Shown here: positions 33,197 through 44,470 of the stretch, piece after piece
How positions within the stretch are numbered: position 1 is the stretch's first letter
Layout: each line of letters opens with the position of its first letter
NCBI GenBank assembly: GCA_025094145.1
Contig: JALLLS010000030.1
Span: forward strand, 62,001 to 126,000
Source: Spinellus fusiger
Lineage: Eukaryota; Mucoromycota; Mucoromycetes; Mucorales; Phycomycetaceae
DNA length: 64,000 nt
Direction: 5' to 3'
The notes under the pieces: model-generated
Told to the model about the DNA's origin: nothing
Seen by the model: the letters and a program-made list of their open reading frames with translations, nothing else
The model's database searches: none
Translations under genes and position numbers: made by a program

Positions 33197-35959
33197 TGGT
33201 ATTTGAAGATGTAAAAGTGTAAAAGTGTAAAAACACAGGAAATATACAAAATTGATAAAGACCAACACCTGTCCTTTTATAGTTGATGATCTTTCTGTCT
33301 TTCATCAGCACAGATATCAGCTTCCAGGGAAGCGGAGACAAGCGGGTATGTAGGAAGGGTAAGGTAAGTAGGGAGTGCAATGTATTTTTCCTGCTTTGTA
33401 TATCAATAATTGTTCGGGTGTGAATGTGGTGTGTGCTCGAATTCATTAGATCCACAGATACCCTCTTGTTTGCCTTTCCCCACATGTTCTTCGCTATGGA
33501 TTAAGTGTCCGCTCTTTTAAAGTCGGAAGGGGCTCGTTGTCGGAATAGGACGGAGAGGTCAAGGCTTCCGTAATTGCCCTTGCCTTGGACGTATTTAAGA
33601 TATTAAGGTGTCTACACCCTCTGGATTGCAGCTGTTTGGTTCTCCAAGATACGCCTCTTGCTATGTCTCTTCTATTCACGACACTCTTTGTGCCTGAATA
33701 AGAGCCAGTGGGTAACTATGCAATGGCGCTGTTTAGAGTTGATTTCCCCACATTTGAGTAAAATGGCCAATGGGGAGTCGTTGAGGTCGTGGGAAAACGA
33801 ACCGATCTGCTAGCTCGTGGTGCCTGGAAAGCGAGGAAGCAAAAGCTCTTGTCTTGTCACCTGCTTCACATGCCAACTCCCGCTTTCTATTGTTAGCTAC
33901 TTTTCTGTTCCGTGGAGTGTTGTTTATTACACAGTTATTATGATATTGTGACAATGAGGTAGTCATTACGGAGCTATTTATCTTGGCACTGAGCTTTTCT
34001 TTGTAAAGTCACCAACTGTTCCTCATCAGAAGAGGTAAAGAGTGTGCTTTTTCAGTGCCAATAGGTACTGGGTTGAGATAAAAGAGTTCTTTTATATATC
34101 TATATCAAACAATCCTCTTCTCTCACTGTACCAGTCCCTTGAATACATGTTGATTCCATGGTATGTGTACAATTATTATGAAATTCATTATTAAAATGAA
34201 CGGCCTTCGATTGATTGGTACACATGGCCTAATGAGATGGGGTCCTTTAAATAAAGATATCTCAATAGAAAACATTTGGGTCAGAGAGAATGAGCTACTG
34301 CTTTATTGACCCACTTTATTCATTTATGCATTAGAGTGTGAATGAAGTCCACTGTGGATTTCAGTGTGATTCTTTACACAATAGTTGGGTTGTTTGCATT
34401 GTTTTCTAGACGCTTCTTAGAATAACAGAGTCCGTGCTGAGCAACACACAAAATGCTTACAAGACTCCATCTTCCACTGACTAATGCTACTGTTATTCTA
34501 TTTTGATAGTCATTGAACTGCTTCTGTTAATATTCTCATCTTCTAACTGTATTTATTATTATTAATGATGTAATAGCTTTTGTCTTTATTTCTCTATTAT
34601 TGTCTTTGAATAAGAGTCTTGCTATGACTATCACATGCAGTTATAAAACCAAAATTAAAACATCGAATAGTGGCCTTTTCACCATTCACAGTCACATAAT
34701 CAGAACTGATGTCCAATAAGACTACAAAAGGTGTAGGGTTTTAGCCTCCCCATATAAAGAAAAGCTATGACACAATACAAAGAGATGGGTTACAGGCACA
34801 AGGAGTTGACTGCATTTATTTTGGAAATAAATCATTACTCTAAACAAATATTATATTTTAGCAGTATAAACATATGCCTGTAAACTATAATCTGTCAGAG
34901 CATACTAATACTTATAAATAGCGCATTGTAGATACTATGAGCTCTGTCCAATGATAAGGCTTCATCTTAGGGATTGGGTACTCTAGAAAAAAAAATTACA
35001 TGGTTGGTCAAAGATATTGGTATCTAATGTGACCTCAATAATCACTCATCACTAATAAAATAATTGTGAAATGAGCGAGGAGACTTTTTACAAGAATAAA
35101 AATAAAAATAACACTTGTCGACGTTAGTTTTGAGAAAGAGAGAGAATCATACTGTCAACTGCACTAAGGAAACCTATTTGAAAGAACTATAGAAGAGCTA
35201 AGAAGTGATCTTTTGAGATATATAAAGGTAGCTACATCTATACTACTTCAAGCACCTCATCTGGCTTTGCTCAGACTGACTGTCTTGTTATGACAGTACT
35301 ATTACCTGGGAGATCCACTGATGTTAACCGAATGTTCTCATTGTTTGTTCCAAGAAAATAAAAGTATAATAAAATAATATGTAGATGCAATCCAACTACC
35401 CTTTTGGCATTATATACAAAAATATTTACCCATACCATAGAAAGAGCGTGTTCTCACTCTAAATACCAAACATTTACAAGACAGCTCTTCCTTTGTGTGA
35501 CATTTACCAGTGACAATAACTAGTAAACAGATCATGAATCATGTTTGTACAGTTCAAAGTATTTTCATTTTCATTCTTATTCTTATTCTTATTCTTATTT
35601 TATCTCTGAGTGTTGTAGATGTTATTCGCAAAATGTACCTGATAGCCACCCAATGAGTTATTTGACATCTTAAAGCTATTTATAAAGACACTTCAACCAT
35701 GTTAGTACAAACAGCTCAAAACAACAATCTGGTGTTGATGAGTGATTAGATAAAATGAAAGGTCATTATGTAGGGCATATCTATAAACAACAAATCACCA
35801 CCGAAAATATCTGTGGTATAGATCATTCTTTGTCTTTAGTTCCTTAGACCCCTCTTAATCCATCAGTCAAGAAGAAAAACAGTGAGTATAAGAAAAACAA
35901 AACCCTCAGAGTCTTTTTGACCTTTAACCACAATGGAGATAAAGAATAATAGGGGATGT
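33197..35959. other. Intergenic, 2.8 kb upstream of PEP carboxykinase
   Basis: No gene could be supported. The first 800 bp (to about 33970) are noticeably GC-richer than the rest and are the likely promoter and 5' UTR region. A (TTCTTA)n tract lies at 35568-35600. The remainder is AT-rich without recognised repeats. Confidence 0.45.
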
Positions 35960-36643
35960 AGTGTGTGTCTGAATCCCAACAACTTGAAGTAATTCACCAT
36001 TTGCTAAATTATGCTCATGCTGAGGATGGTGGTTGGAGTATCTATATTGAAGGTGTCTTCACTGGTTTAGGTATTGCACTCATTTATACATGTTTGCGTA
36101 CTCTAGGTCTTGGTCCTGACCATACTGCCATAGTAAAGACACAAACACTACACACATGTACAAGGCAATATACTAAACCATTTACAGCATAGAGTGCCCA
36201 CAATAGAGTGTTTTTTAATAGCATTGCATGCTAGGTGGTGCTAATGGTATTTCTGCATGAGGAGAGTTCTAGTTATTGATTCTTGGTGTGTATGAATAGG
36301 AAAGTGTTAATCCTATTCCCTTAGACCTATGGTAATATTCAAAGGTTAAAAAGTAGAATAGTATTAACTTATTATTTACAGGACACTTCCAAATGCACTG
36401 CCTATATCCCATGGTAACTAGTGGGTACATACATGGCTGGTATATCTTCGAATGGGTTATGTTGATGTACATTGTCTCTCAGCATCACTTACTAAATTAA
36501 CACAATTTTTGAGTGATGAACTATTTAGATGTCCTTACACTAAAATCAATGGAGACAAACAACATAACACTATTGATGCAGTTGATATGTATACATCTCA
36601 TAGTAGTCTGATAGATGTCGTAAACGGTAAGGCCGTCTTAGTA
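35960..36643 (+). pseudogene. Lanosterol synthase (ERG7) fragment, truncated
   Basis: Decayed piece of an oxidosqualene cyclase, the ER enzyme that makes lanosterol. 35965-36190 reads LLNYAHAEDGGWSIYIEGVF then GIALIYTCLRTLGLGPDHTA, matching the family's D-G-G-W-G-x-H-x-E and L-R-x-L-G-L-G-x-D-H. After breaks, about 36290-36640 contains remnants of N-P-I-P-x-x-L-W and SDELFRCPYTKIN followed by DKQHNTIDAVDMYTSHSSL and IDVVNG, matching the region around D-L-Y-T-P-H-S-W. Stops and frameshifts lie between the segments. The homology stops at the TA where a Tc1 derivative starts (36646), and I found no continuation beyond that element. A functional ERG7 is presumably elsewhere in the genome. Confidence 0.85.
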
Positions 36644-36645
36644 TA

Positions 36646-37561
36646 GTAAGGTGACTAAAAAGAATCATTTATGCCTTTTAAATGGAGTTTTATGTTTATA
36701 CTTTATCTTAATAGTCTTATAGCTAGCTTTATGAATTCATTAGATATAAACATAAAACCTTCAATAAATAAAGACAATGGTGTTTTTAATAGTTTTTTTT
36801 TTAAAAAATTTGTAGTTCACTTAATAACCAATATGGCTACTGTTGGCATCAATGACAGACTGGTGTCTCTGTCCCATACTGATAATGAGACTGTCTATTA
36901 CTTCTTTTGATATTTTGCCTTATTCTAGCATCAGGGCAGCCTCTAACTTTTCCTTGGTGGAATATAACCTCCTGTCTTTCCTAATGACCTTCTTGAGGTG
37001 GGACCACAGATGATTAATTAGATTGAGATCAGTATTGTGAGGGCCAGTAAAGAGTCATTACTACACCATCTACTACTCTCTAATTGAAGTGCCTTGCTCT
37101 TATAGGGTCTAGCATTGTCCTCCTGTGGGCATTCACTGACTTCAAGGCCTAAGAGAGAAAGACACTTGAGTTCATGGCAGTGAGCTTCTCTCCTAAGACA
37201 TTCATGTACTTGTTGGGGTTTATTCTAGACGCCACTAAGATTCATCTTCCAACACCCTCCCCACTGAAACATATCTATGCCATCACTCTACCACCTTCAA
37301 ACTTCCTTGTTTCTAGGACATTATTGGGCTGAAAAGCTGTACCATACTATCTGATGACTTTTATGTCCCTGTCGTAGCTCATCAGATCTACTCTGAGCTC
37401 ATCCAAACAGATGACCTCACACCACCGCTCATGAGTCTATTTTATTTTCTATACATATAGGGAGTTCTATAGAATATGTCTACGGTATTGGATGGCACAA
37501 ATGTTAGAAAAAATAATGGCTCGGGAATTAGAAAGACAAATGATTCTTTTTGGTCACTTTA
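36646..37561 (-). mobile_element. Tc1/mariner family A derivative (about 0.92 kb)
   Basis: Bounded by terminal inverted repeats TAAGGTGACTAAAAAGAATC (left) and TAAAGTGACCAAAAAGAATC (right, reverse complement) next to TA. Minus-strand interior is homologous to the element at 19455-20815 from its C-terminal region to the first catalytic Asp, but internal deletions remove most of the N-terminal domain and many stops are present. Confidence 0.82.
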
Positions 37562-37614
37562 CATTAGCACAGATCGAGTCGCATTTACTTGAGACTTTAA
37601 GGTAGAGCCATTAT

Positions 37615-38050
37615 CTGGTATCTTACTCATTGAGGCTGCTAATGGGTGTGTTGAGTGGGAACACCAATGCTACCATATAGTGCAAAGGAATCCTTCAGCA
37701 GCAGACGCTGTATCCTCACTTTTCCTCTGATCTCTCCTCTACCTCCCATTCTTAACATGTTTAGCAAAGCCAGAGGCTGCTAGTGTAGTTGTTGTAATTA
37801 TTTTCAGGATTGTCCGAGTTGCTCTAAGTATCCCTCGTTGGATTTCGAATCGTCACAGGATGATAGTTATCTTCTTGGTGTCCTGGTTTCCTTGCTGACT
37901 CTGGCCTTTTTGGATTTCTATTCATAATTCTCATTTACAATCATTTCTCATTTTTCATCATTTTCCCCTCATTTGAGGTTTTGTGTTTCTCTGTCCTTCT
38001 GTTTCCTTTCTCTTTCAAATTCACTTGTAAGTGTGAATTTTCTTATTTTA
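37615..38050 (-). repeat. Dispersed repeat family R1, copy 2
   Basis: Inverted relative to copies 1 and 3. Its first 300 bp are nearly identical to the reverse complement of 44162-44460 and less so to 8767-9050. The plus strand here carries the shared frame (RNPSAADAVSSLFL, one stop, SLLYLPFLTCLAKPEAASVV, FLVSWFPC). Confidence 0.75.
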
Positions 38051-38183
38051 TTTTAATAGTCAATTCACTTGAAAAGACTATCTCCCTTTTATTATCCAAA
38101 CACCACAAACCTCCATTATTGATGATAATCCTTTATTTATAGCATATTTCCACCTTTTTATTCATTTATCGCACAAACCTATA

Positions 38184-39146
38184 CAGACATAAGCAATTGG
38201 ACATAATACTTTTGAAGATAGATTTCAGGACGAAATATTTAGGACATGTTCAACATCAAATAAAACACTCAATATTTTATATAGAAGCTTCAAACTTAAG
38301 CATACCAAGGATCAACATCTTTCATTATAGAAAATAATAATAATAATATAGTTAATATTTTGTATGGCCTCCATTGGCATCAATTATAGCCTGGCATCTA
38401 TCTGTCATACTCAGAACTCATCGTTATACAAGTTCAACACCAACCCTCTCCCACTCCTCTGCAAGTAGAACCTTCAAACTTTCAACATTGGTAATATATA
38501 CCCTTCTTTCCTCAATTCGTCTTTCCAAGGCCCACCAGATGTGTTCAATTGGGTTCAATTGGGTTCAATTGGGTTCAATTTAATAATTTGTGTGGGCCAG
38601 TACTCAAAGAACCCTAATTTGATGTGTCTCATTCTGTTTTGCAGTTAAGTATGGCTTGTGATATACACAGAAAGATCCAAACCCTAACTGATTGCAGTAA
38701 CTGATAATGGTGTTTCTACATACATCAACCTAAATCTTCAACATTTCCAATTTCAGCTGATTATATGAGGCAAATGGGTCCTCTCTAATGACCTTTTTCA
38801 AGTGTCTGTGGTCCCTCTCATTCACATTTTTATGTTTTCCATGACTCTTTAAACGCATTGGTGACCCACGTTCTTTGATGTTTCTGATACTATTTTGAAC
38901 TGTGGGCTTTATTACAACTACACTCACAATCACAGCCAACTTTAATCTAGCCTTCAACAGGTAATATATTCTCATAGCTTTTTATCTTCTGCTTTTTTAT
39001 ATTCTCCACGAGTGTAAGTTTCTGAAAATGTATCTGACATGTTGTGTCGGTTTAATAATATTTGGAAAGAGAAAGAGTTTTATGCAAAAATAAGGTTTTT
39101 TTTAATTAAATTTTCGGCAAGTATTAAATTCAATTGAGTGTGACTG
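38184..39146 (-). mobile_element. Tc1/mariner family B derivative, copy B2
   Basis: TA-flanked, 963 bp, with termini CAGACATAAGCAATTGGACA and (reverse complement of the right end) CAGTCACACTCAATTGAATT. Minus-strand content parallels 13958-14792: the helix-turn-helix fragment KPTVQNSIRNIKERGSPM at 38930-38760 and a C-terminal block. A 10-bp unit, GGGTTCAATT, is repeated four times at 38541-38580 within the codons for the N-P-I-E motif. Confidence 0.85.
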
Positions 39147-39257
39147 TATTCACACGCCTCAGAGCTTTAGGAATTCAAAAGGGTTTAAATTCCACTCGTG
39201 ACTGTTTCTACGACTTACTAACTGTTAACTTCTTGTTTCTAAAACATAAGATATACT

Positions 39258-39858
39258 ATGACTTGGGCTCAGAAACAGATTCGTCTAACAGCGCGTACAA
39301 AAGGTAATGGAGCAGCCCAAGTCAAGTGTCTAATGAAGAATAAAAGGCTATCATTTAGTCCATGAAGAGATCATCAGCCAACTACCCGAGATTAAGCAGT
39401 ACAAGATAGGCATGGCCAATATATTCTGTAAGAAAAATAAGCAAAGCATAAATATTAACTTTTAGTACAACACACATCTGCGTCTTTGATGCTTAATGAG
39501 AACTGTGATCCTGATGTTAGGAAAGATATGAATATGGCTCTAGACCATGTTTTTCCTGATAATCTACCCTATGTTCATACAGACGAAGGTCCTGATGATA
39601 TGGTAAGCACTCGTGTCATCTCCCTTTGCTTATAGATGCCTTGTAGCCTGCCCACCTTAAAAGTGGTACGATTGGTGTATCTCTTAATATTCCTATTACA
39701 AATGGAAGACTCAATACTGGCACATGGCAAGGGTAAGTGGATAAAGGGGACTTTGTTGCTACTGTATCTTATGTGTCTGTACTAGTATTTATTTATGTGA
39801 ACATCGTGTCCATGGTGGATCACGCAAATTAGTAGTTACATTACAAGGAGAAAAATAA
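39258..39858 (+). CDS. UPF0047/YjbQ family protein
   Basis: Small protein of 140 residues in five exons: 39258-39303, 39347-39427, 39466-39602, 39647-39732 and 39786-39858, with introns of 38-53 nt; all phases agree. Motifs of the family: [89 protein letters not shown] and [14 protein letters not shown]. Bacterial members were reported to have weak thiamine-phosphate synthase activity, and the conserved His residues suggest metal binding; the role in fungi is not settled. Length and both termini match the family, so the model is complete. It is convergent with the HPP gene, 90 bp apart. Confidence 0.95.
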
Positions 39859-39948
39859 AACAAAGTAGTAATAAAGTAGTAATAAATTAGTAATAAAGTA
39901 GTAATAAAAAGAAAAGGAAAACATACAGAAACAGATACTCAGGCACCA

Positions 39949-40830
39949 CTAAGCTTGCCAATGTCTATCTAATTTTTCTTGGATGCCCATAAGAACATGC
40001 TCTTCTTCTTCACTTAAGATGTTTTTTGGCATCAAAATTGGCCTTCCTGGAACCATGAATAGCCGTGCTTCATAACTTTCGCTGGCTACTGCATTGTACG
40101 TATCATCAAGAGTCTGAGAGCTAGTTTCTGTTTTGGGAAGAACTCTCTCTGATGTAATGTCTTTTGCTGGCGCTGGAGATGCATTGGGTGTCCACCAGTA
40201 AAGGGGATAACGACGTTCAATATTGTTAATGATCAAGGCAATACCAAGCTGAATTAGGACAGAAACTAGAATGACAGCAATATAAAGCCAATTCAGCTTA
40301 ACGATGTTGTCTTGAACAACAGCAAGAAGTGCAGTAGCACCAGCTGGTGGATGAACAGTCTTCGTCACCTGTGTACATAGCAGAGTAATAGCCACTGCAG
40401 TAGCAGCTGCTACCCAACGAACGGTCTGTTGTTGCTCAACAGACTCAAAGTGAGGCAAGGTATAGAACAGATTACAGATTATTGTACCAACAAATGCACC
40501 AATAAGATGACCTCCCACTAAGTTTCTTGGTTGTGCCAAAGGAGACTCAATGGCACCAAAAATAAGGAATGCGCTGGCACCCTAGATAGACAAAGTCAAT
40601 AAAGAATCTATTGTATATTCACTTACAAAGCTGCCAATGATCACAGGTACCCCTTGTTCTTTAAAAGGTACATCATAGAGAAAGACAAGTTGAAGACAAG
40701 CAATGCCTAGAAATGCAGCCAAAAAGGACCAAAGCAGGACCCTCCATTGTGGAAGTGGTCTCGATCTTGGCTTTGATCGGTAACCAAGCCATCGAGAGAG
40801 AAAATAAGGAAGCTTAGCAAGCCGTGTCAT
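39949..40830 (-). CDS. HPP family integral membrane protein
   Basis: Membrane protein of 278 residues in two exons, 40830-40627 and 40581-39949, with a 45-nt intron. Four or five hydrophobic segments: WRVLLWSFLAAFLGIACLQL, then VPVIIGSFGASAFLIFGAIE, HLIGAFVGTIICNLF, AAATAVAITLLCTQ and LYIAVILVSVLIQLGIALII. The family name comes from the H-P-P motif, here in TKTVHPPAGATALLA; the SPLAQPRNLVGGH segment is also conserved. Plant and cyanobacterial relatives have been linked to nitrite transport, but no function can be assigned here. The C-terminal 85 residues are soluble and acidic (NILSEEEEHVLMGIQEKLD). Confidence 0.92.
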
Positions 40831-41142
40831 AGTAAATAAACCTATTTGTTTTTGTAAGAGACCTAAAACTAAGTTGGCTAATAATTTCTATTAAAATCAG
40901 AAATATTTGAGTTTATATAGTGTATATTATTTTAACTGCTGTTAAAGAGGAGTCTTTTATAAATAAATATAGACATTTGATAAATTGTGAGTAAACTGAG
41001 AGGTTAGAGGGCCGTGGTGGTTTGCCTAACCGGAGAAATGTCTTCTTATTAGGTGGGAGGTCGCTGGTTCGAATCATAGTGTGGAAGAGCATTTGCTGAT
41101 ATTTTTAGTGTTGTACTGTGTTTCCTGTTTGAGGCTATTCTA
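40831..41142. other. Upstream region of HPP gene with tRNA-like motif
   Basis: AT-rich. At about 41010-41095 a GC-richer segment holds TGGTTTGCCTAACCGG and, 50 bp on, GCTGGTTCGAATCATAG, resembling pol III A and B boxes. I could not fold it into a tRNA. Confidence 0.4.
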
Positions 41143-41688
41143 CACTTTTTCCGGAAACTATTAGTGTAAAAATAAAAATAGATTTGGTGCACCTTTATAC
41201 TGATTTTTATTTTATTTTTAAAAAAAAAACCATTCAGCATTCAACATGGATCAATTTATTTACGAGGATGGAAGTGAAAATCTTTACAACGTAGAGGAGG
41301 GGTTCAGTTGCTGTTCTAGATATGAAAGTGGACAATGAGCAATACTTGCTGCACAACGTCACAAACTTTGGACAATGCTTCTATCCATAAAAATAGGGCT
41401 ATTCAGCTTTATTCACCTGAGCTTAATCCTATTGAGCAATTCTAGTCAGTTGTAAAGAGTAGATTCAAAAGAGCTTCTCTTTTGGATGAGGAAACATTAT
41501 CCTCAACGATATCATATTCTTTGTAATAAAGTGCTGCTTAGTGACTTGCAAGGATTCTGTAGATACACCCAGTCTAGATTTGACGATTGTTTAGAAAGAA
41601 TATGTCTATGATAAATTGATTATTATTTTTTTGGTATACTTGGTGCATTCCATTTTTATTTTTGCACCAATAATTTCCGGAAAGAGTT
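41143..41688 (+). mobile_element. Deletion derivative of a DDE_3 (IS630-like) transposon, 546 bp
   Basis: TA-flanked, with about 50-bp terminal inverted repeats (CACTTTTTCCGGAAACTATT at left; AACTCTTTCCGGAAATTATT as reverse complement at right). It keeps the transposase start at 41246 (MDQFIYEDGSENLYN) and a C-terminal block around 41410-41480 with P-E-L-N-P-I-E-Q-F then VVKSRFKRASLLDEETL; everything between is deleted. Related to, but not the same subfamily as, the element at 18191-20875. Confidence 0.82.
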
Positions 41689-42329
41689 TACCTACCCAAT
41701 ACTCTCTGTATGCCATTTAGCTTACCCTGTTTGGCTCTTGGTGCTACTTCTTGTTGGTAGAAATCTTTCTCAACTTCATTCATTTATCTTATCCGATCTA
41801 TTCTTTGCCTCCATGCCCACTCGATTGACTTCATAGTCCCTTCAAACCATGTAAGTTGTGCTTTATACGCGTTAAGTAAGAGTTTATAAACATTTCGTCA
41901 AGCGTTAAAAAAGAAATTTCTGTCAACTACGGCATTATACATTTAAATTAAGAAGTTAAAGGTATCTGTGAAAATTTGTCTCTGTCTTATCTTCTGAATC
42001 ATCTCTTTGACTATTCTTTTTACTGGACTCCAAATATAGCCCTATGTTGTGTTTATTCACAAGAATAAAGTGCCTATTACTATGTCTCATTGTGCTTATG
42101 GTATATCCTATTGCTTATCAGATACATTTCGTATTACTTGATGGTGCATTGAGGCCCTAATAAAGTAAATATCCAAGGGTTTCTCTGGTTTTTAAGTGGT
42201 AACGCTATCTTCCCTTATATTTGAAAGTGTTTGAGAATCAAAGGTTTGCGGATATACTATTTAATATTTTCTTTTATAGAATACCCCACTATCAGATTGG
42301 ATTATCAATAAAAATATAGTGTTGATGAA
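41689..42329. other. Intergenic, no feature recognised
   Basis: AT-rich spacer of about 640 bp between a transposon derivative and repeat R2. Nothing recognised. Confidence 0.45.
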
Positions 42330-42770
42330 TAATATTGTTTATTATAATACTATAGCTAATAATATAATATAATATAATATTACTATAGCTGTTGATGTTC
42401 TAGGTGTATTCTCTCATAGCAATAGAGTCTAAACCCTAAAATTCTTGTGGTTTATTCTTGAGAATAATAAGCCATATGCTATCTATTAGAAGAAGAGTCA
42501 TTACCATGTCTTGTTGAATACACTGATATCAATCTCAGATGATGATACTGGTTACTTTTTTACTTAGAGAGTAGCCTTTGGTGGTGTCTATTACTTTCTA
42601 TTGTTTTTCTTTGTTAATAATAGCACATTATGTTAAAGAATAAATGCAATGACTGAATTTCAATATTATTTTTATTTCTTCCTTTTATATCCAAGTTTAT
42701 ACTTTAAATTGCAAAGTCAATACTTATTGCTAAAGTAGTTCATTTAGATAGCGAAAAGGCCTTTTCAAGT
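42330..42770 (-). repeat. Dispersed repeat family R2, copy 3
   Basis: Reverse complement matches 15190-15634 throughout and 11050-11540 partly. At its left it has a local (AATAT)n expansion (42358-42384). Confidence 0.7.
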
Positions 42771-42828
42771 ATATTAGCCAATCAGAGAAAGACTGAGATT
42801 TTATTCTCAAGATATTTCCTTATATATT

Positions 42829-43221
42829 TGTAATATAGCGCACTGCGGTTATCAACAGGACTACCAGAGAGATGAATGTGTAGTTATTCGGTCTCTAGCA
42901 GGGACAGCAAAACAGAGTTTAGACACAAGCTTAGATAAAAGGAAAACCAAGGGGTAAGGGGGCGGGGATACGACACACGATTTGAGCACAACTGGTAACT
43001 AGGCAACTATTCTTTAAGCAATCCTTGCTTCTCTTAACAGTCCCAACAATACTCAACGTAAACACAAAAGGTCGATGTTTATTAGATATTCAATTGATGT
43101 GATTTTTATACACTGTTTCCTTGTGTTGTTAGATATATCTATTAATCTCATTAACTTTTAACATCGTATATATCTTGGCAATTTCGTCGACTATCCACAC
43201 TATAGCCGCTGCTATATCACA
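42829..43221 (-). repeat. Solo LTR, 393 bp
   Basis: In minus orientation it starts TGTGATATAGC and ends ATATTACA, the TG...CA form of retrotransposon long terminal repeats. It aligns end to end with 47640-48033 (394 bp). Flanking 4-bp sequences are TATT and TATC, a near-match target duplication. No primer-binding site, polypurine tract or pol gene is adjacent, so it is a solo LTR. Confidence 0.82.
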
Positions 43222-43944
43222 TATCCAAAAAATCTTTAGGTGTGTAGTGGCCACAAAAAAAAACTTTCTACAGCTTTGTTTTCCTGCTGGTATAACAGCT
43301 GTTACTATTTTATTGTAGCTGATGAATTCTATGAGATTTAAAGATGAGAGTAATAATTTGGGGAGATGTGTATTACAAAAGACATGAATGTCTTTCTCAA
43401 AGTCTTTATTGTCTTTTGCTATGCACATAAAAGTATCACCTTTACCATCAAAATTGCCCATAACATATCATTACACCATCAAACTTCACAAATAGACTTG
43501 GTTAATTTTGTTAGAAGCCAATGTAAAACTTTATTAACATCAAGACACTCTTGTTATTTTTCATTAGCTCATAATACAATGAGTTGTATTACAGCATAGA
43601 ACAACACTATTTATAGGCCTAATGAGGACTTATATAAACACATTGAAGTCTCATTTGCCTGTACCTGTGTGCCTTTTTTATTTTATTTTATTATTATTAT
43701 TTAGTTGAATGATAATCAGTATATCTATTATTATTATTTGGAATAGTTGTGGAAACATGTATTATTATAGTTTTAATGGATATGATTTCGATCTAATAAG
43801 AGTTGTATTTAATCTACCTTCTAATAGTTTTTGGAGTTATTCACATCAAGCCTTACTTTTCTTCTGAAATTTTCTACCACTTCTGACAAGTCATTTTTAT
43901 GGTGGCAGCTTATTAATGTGTTCATGGTAAAGTGTAATAATGTA
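43222..43944. other. Intergenic, no feature recognised
   Basis: AT-rich. A minus-strand open frame (43461-43129) begins here but runs into the solo LTR and is judged fortuitous. Confidence 0.4.
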
Positions 43945-44465
43945 AAATTCAAAGTGTTTTTATTTCTAATTTTGGGTGTTGAGTGTTAACCATGCATTGG
44001 GCCTGATGGTCACTCTATGAGAGCCTTCGGGAACAATTAAGATATACATGTAAACACTTCAAATAAAAAAGTAGAAAAATAAAAGTGTAAAGAAAAAGAT
44101 GCAGGAAGATAGAAATGCGTGTAACTTCAAATTGTGAGAAAAATGAGAGATGATGAGTTAAGAATAGACATCCAAAAAGGCCAGAGTCAGCAAGGAAACC
44201 AGGACACCAAGAAGATAACTATCATCCTGTGACGATTCGAAATCCAATGAGGGATACTTAGAGCAACTCGGACAATCCTGAAAATAATTACAACAACTAC
44301 ACTAGCAGCCTCTGGCTTTGCTAAACATGTTAAGAATGGGAGGTAGAGGAGAGATCAGAGGAAAAGTGAGGATACAGCGTCTGCTGCTGAAGGATTCCTT
44401 TGCACTCTATGGTAGCATTGGTGTTCCCACTCAACACACCCATCAGCAACCTCAATAATATTAGA
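43945..44465 (+). repeat. Dispersed repeat family R1, copy 3
   Basis: Most complete copy. Left block holds GCATTGGGCCTGATGGTCAC, right block 44162-44460 is nearly identical to the inverted copy 2. It ends just before the TA that precedes the Tc1 element at 44471. Confidence 0.78.
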
Positions 44466-44470
44466 GACTA

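Noticed and set aside
41010..41095. Functional tRNA gene
   Set aside because: Acceptor and T-stem do not pair and there is no plausible anticodon arm.
43129..43461. 110-codon minus-strand frame as retroelement gag or Fanzor piece
   Set aside because: Its last third lies inside the solo LTR and no motif of either family can be seen.
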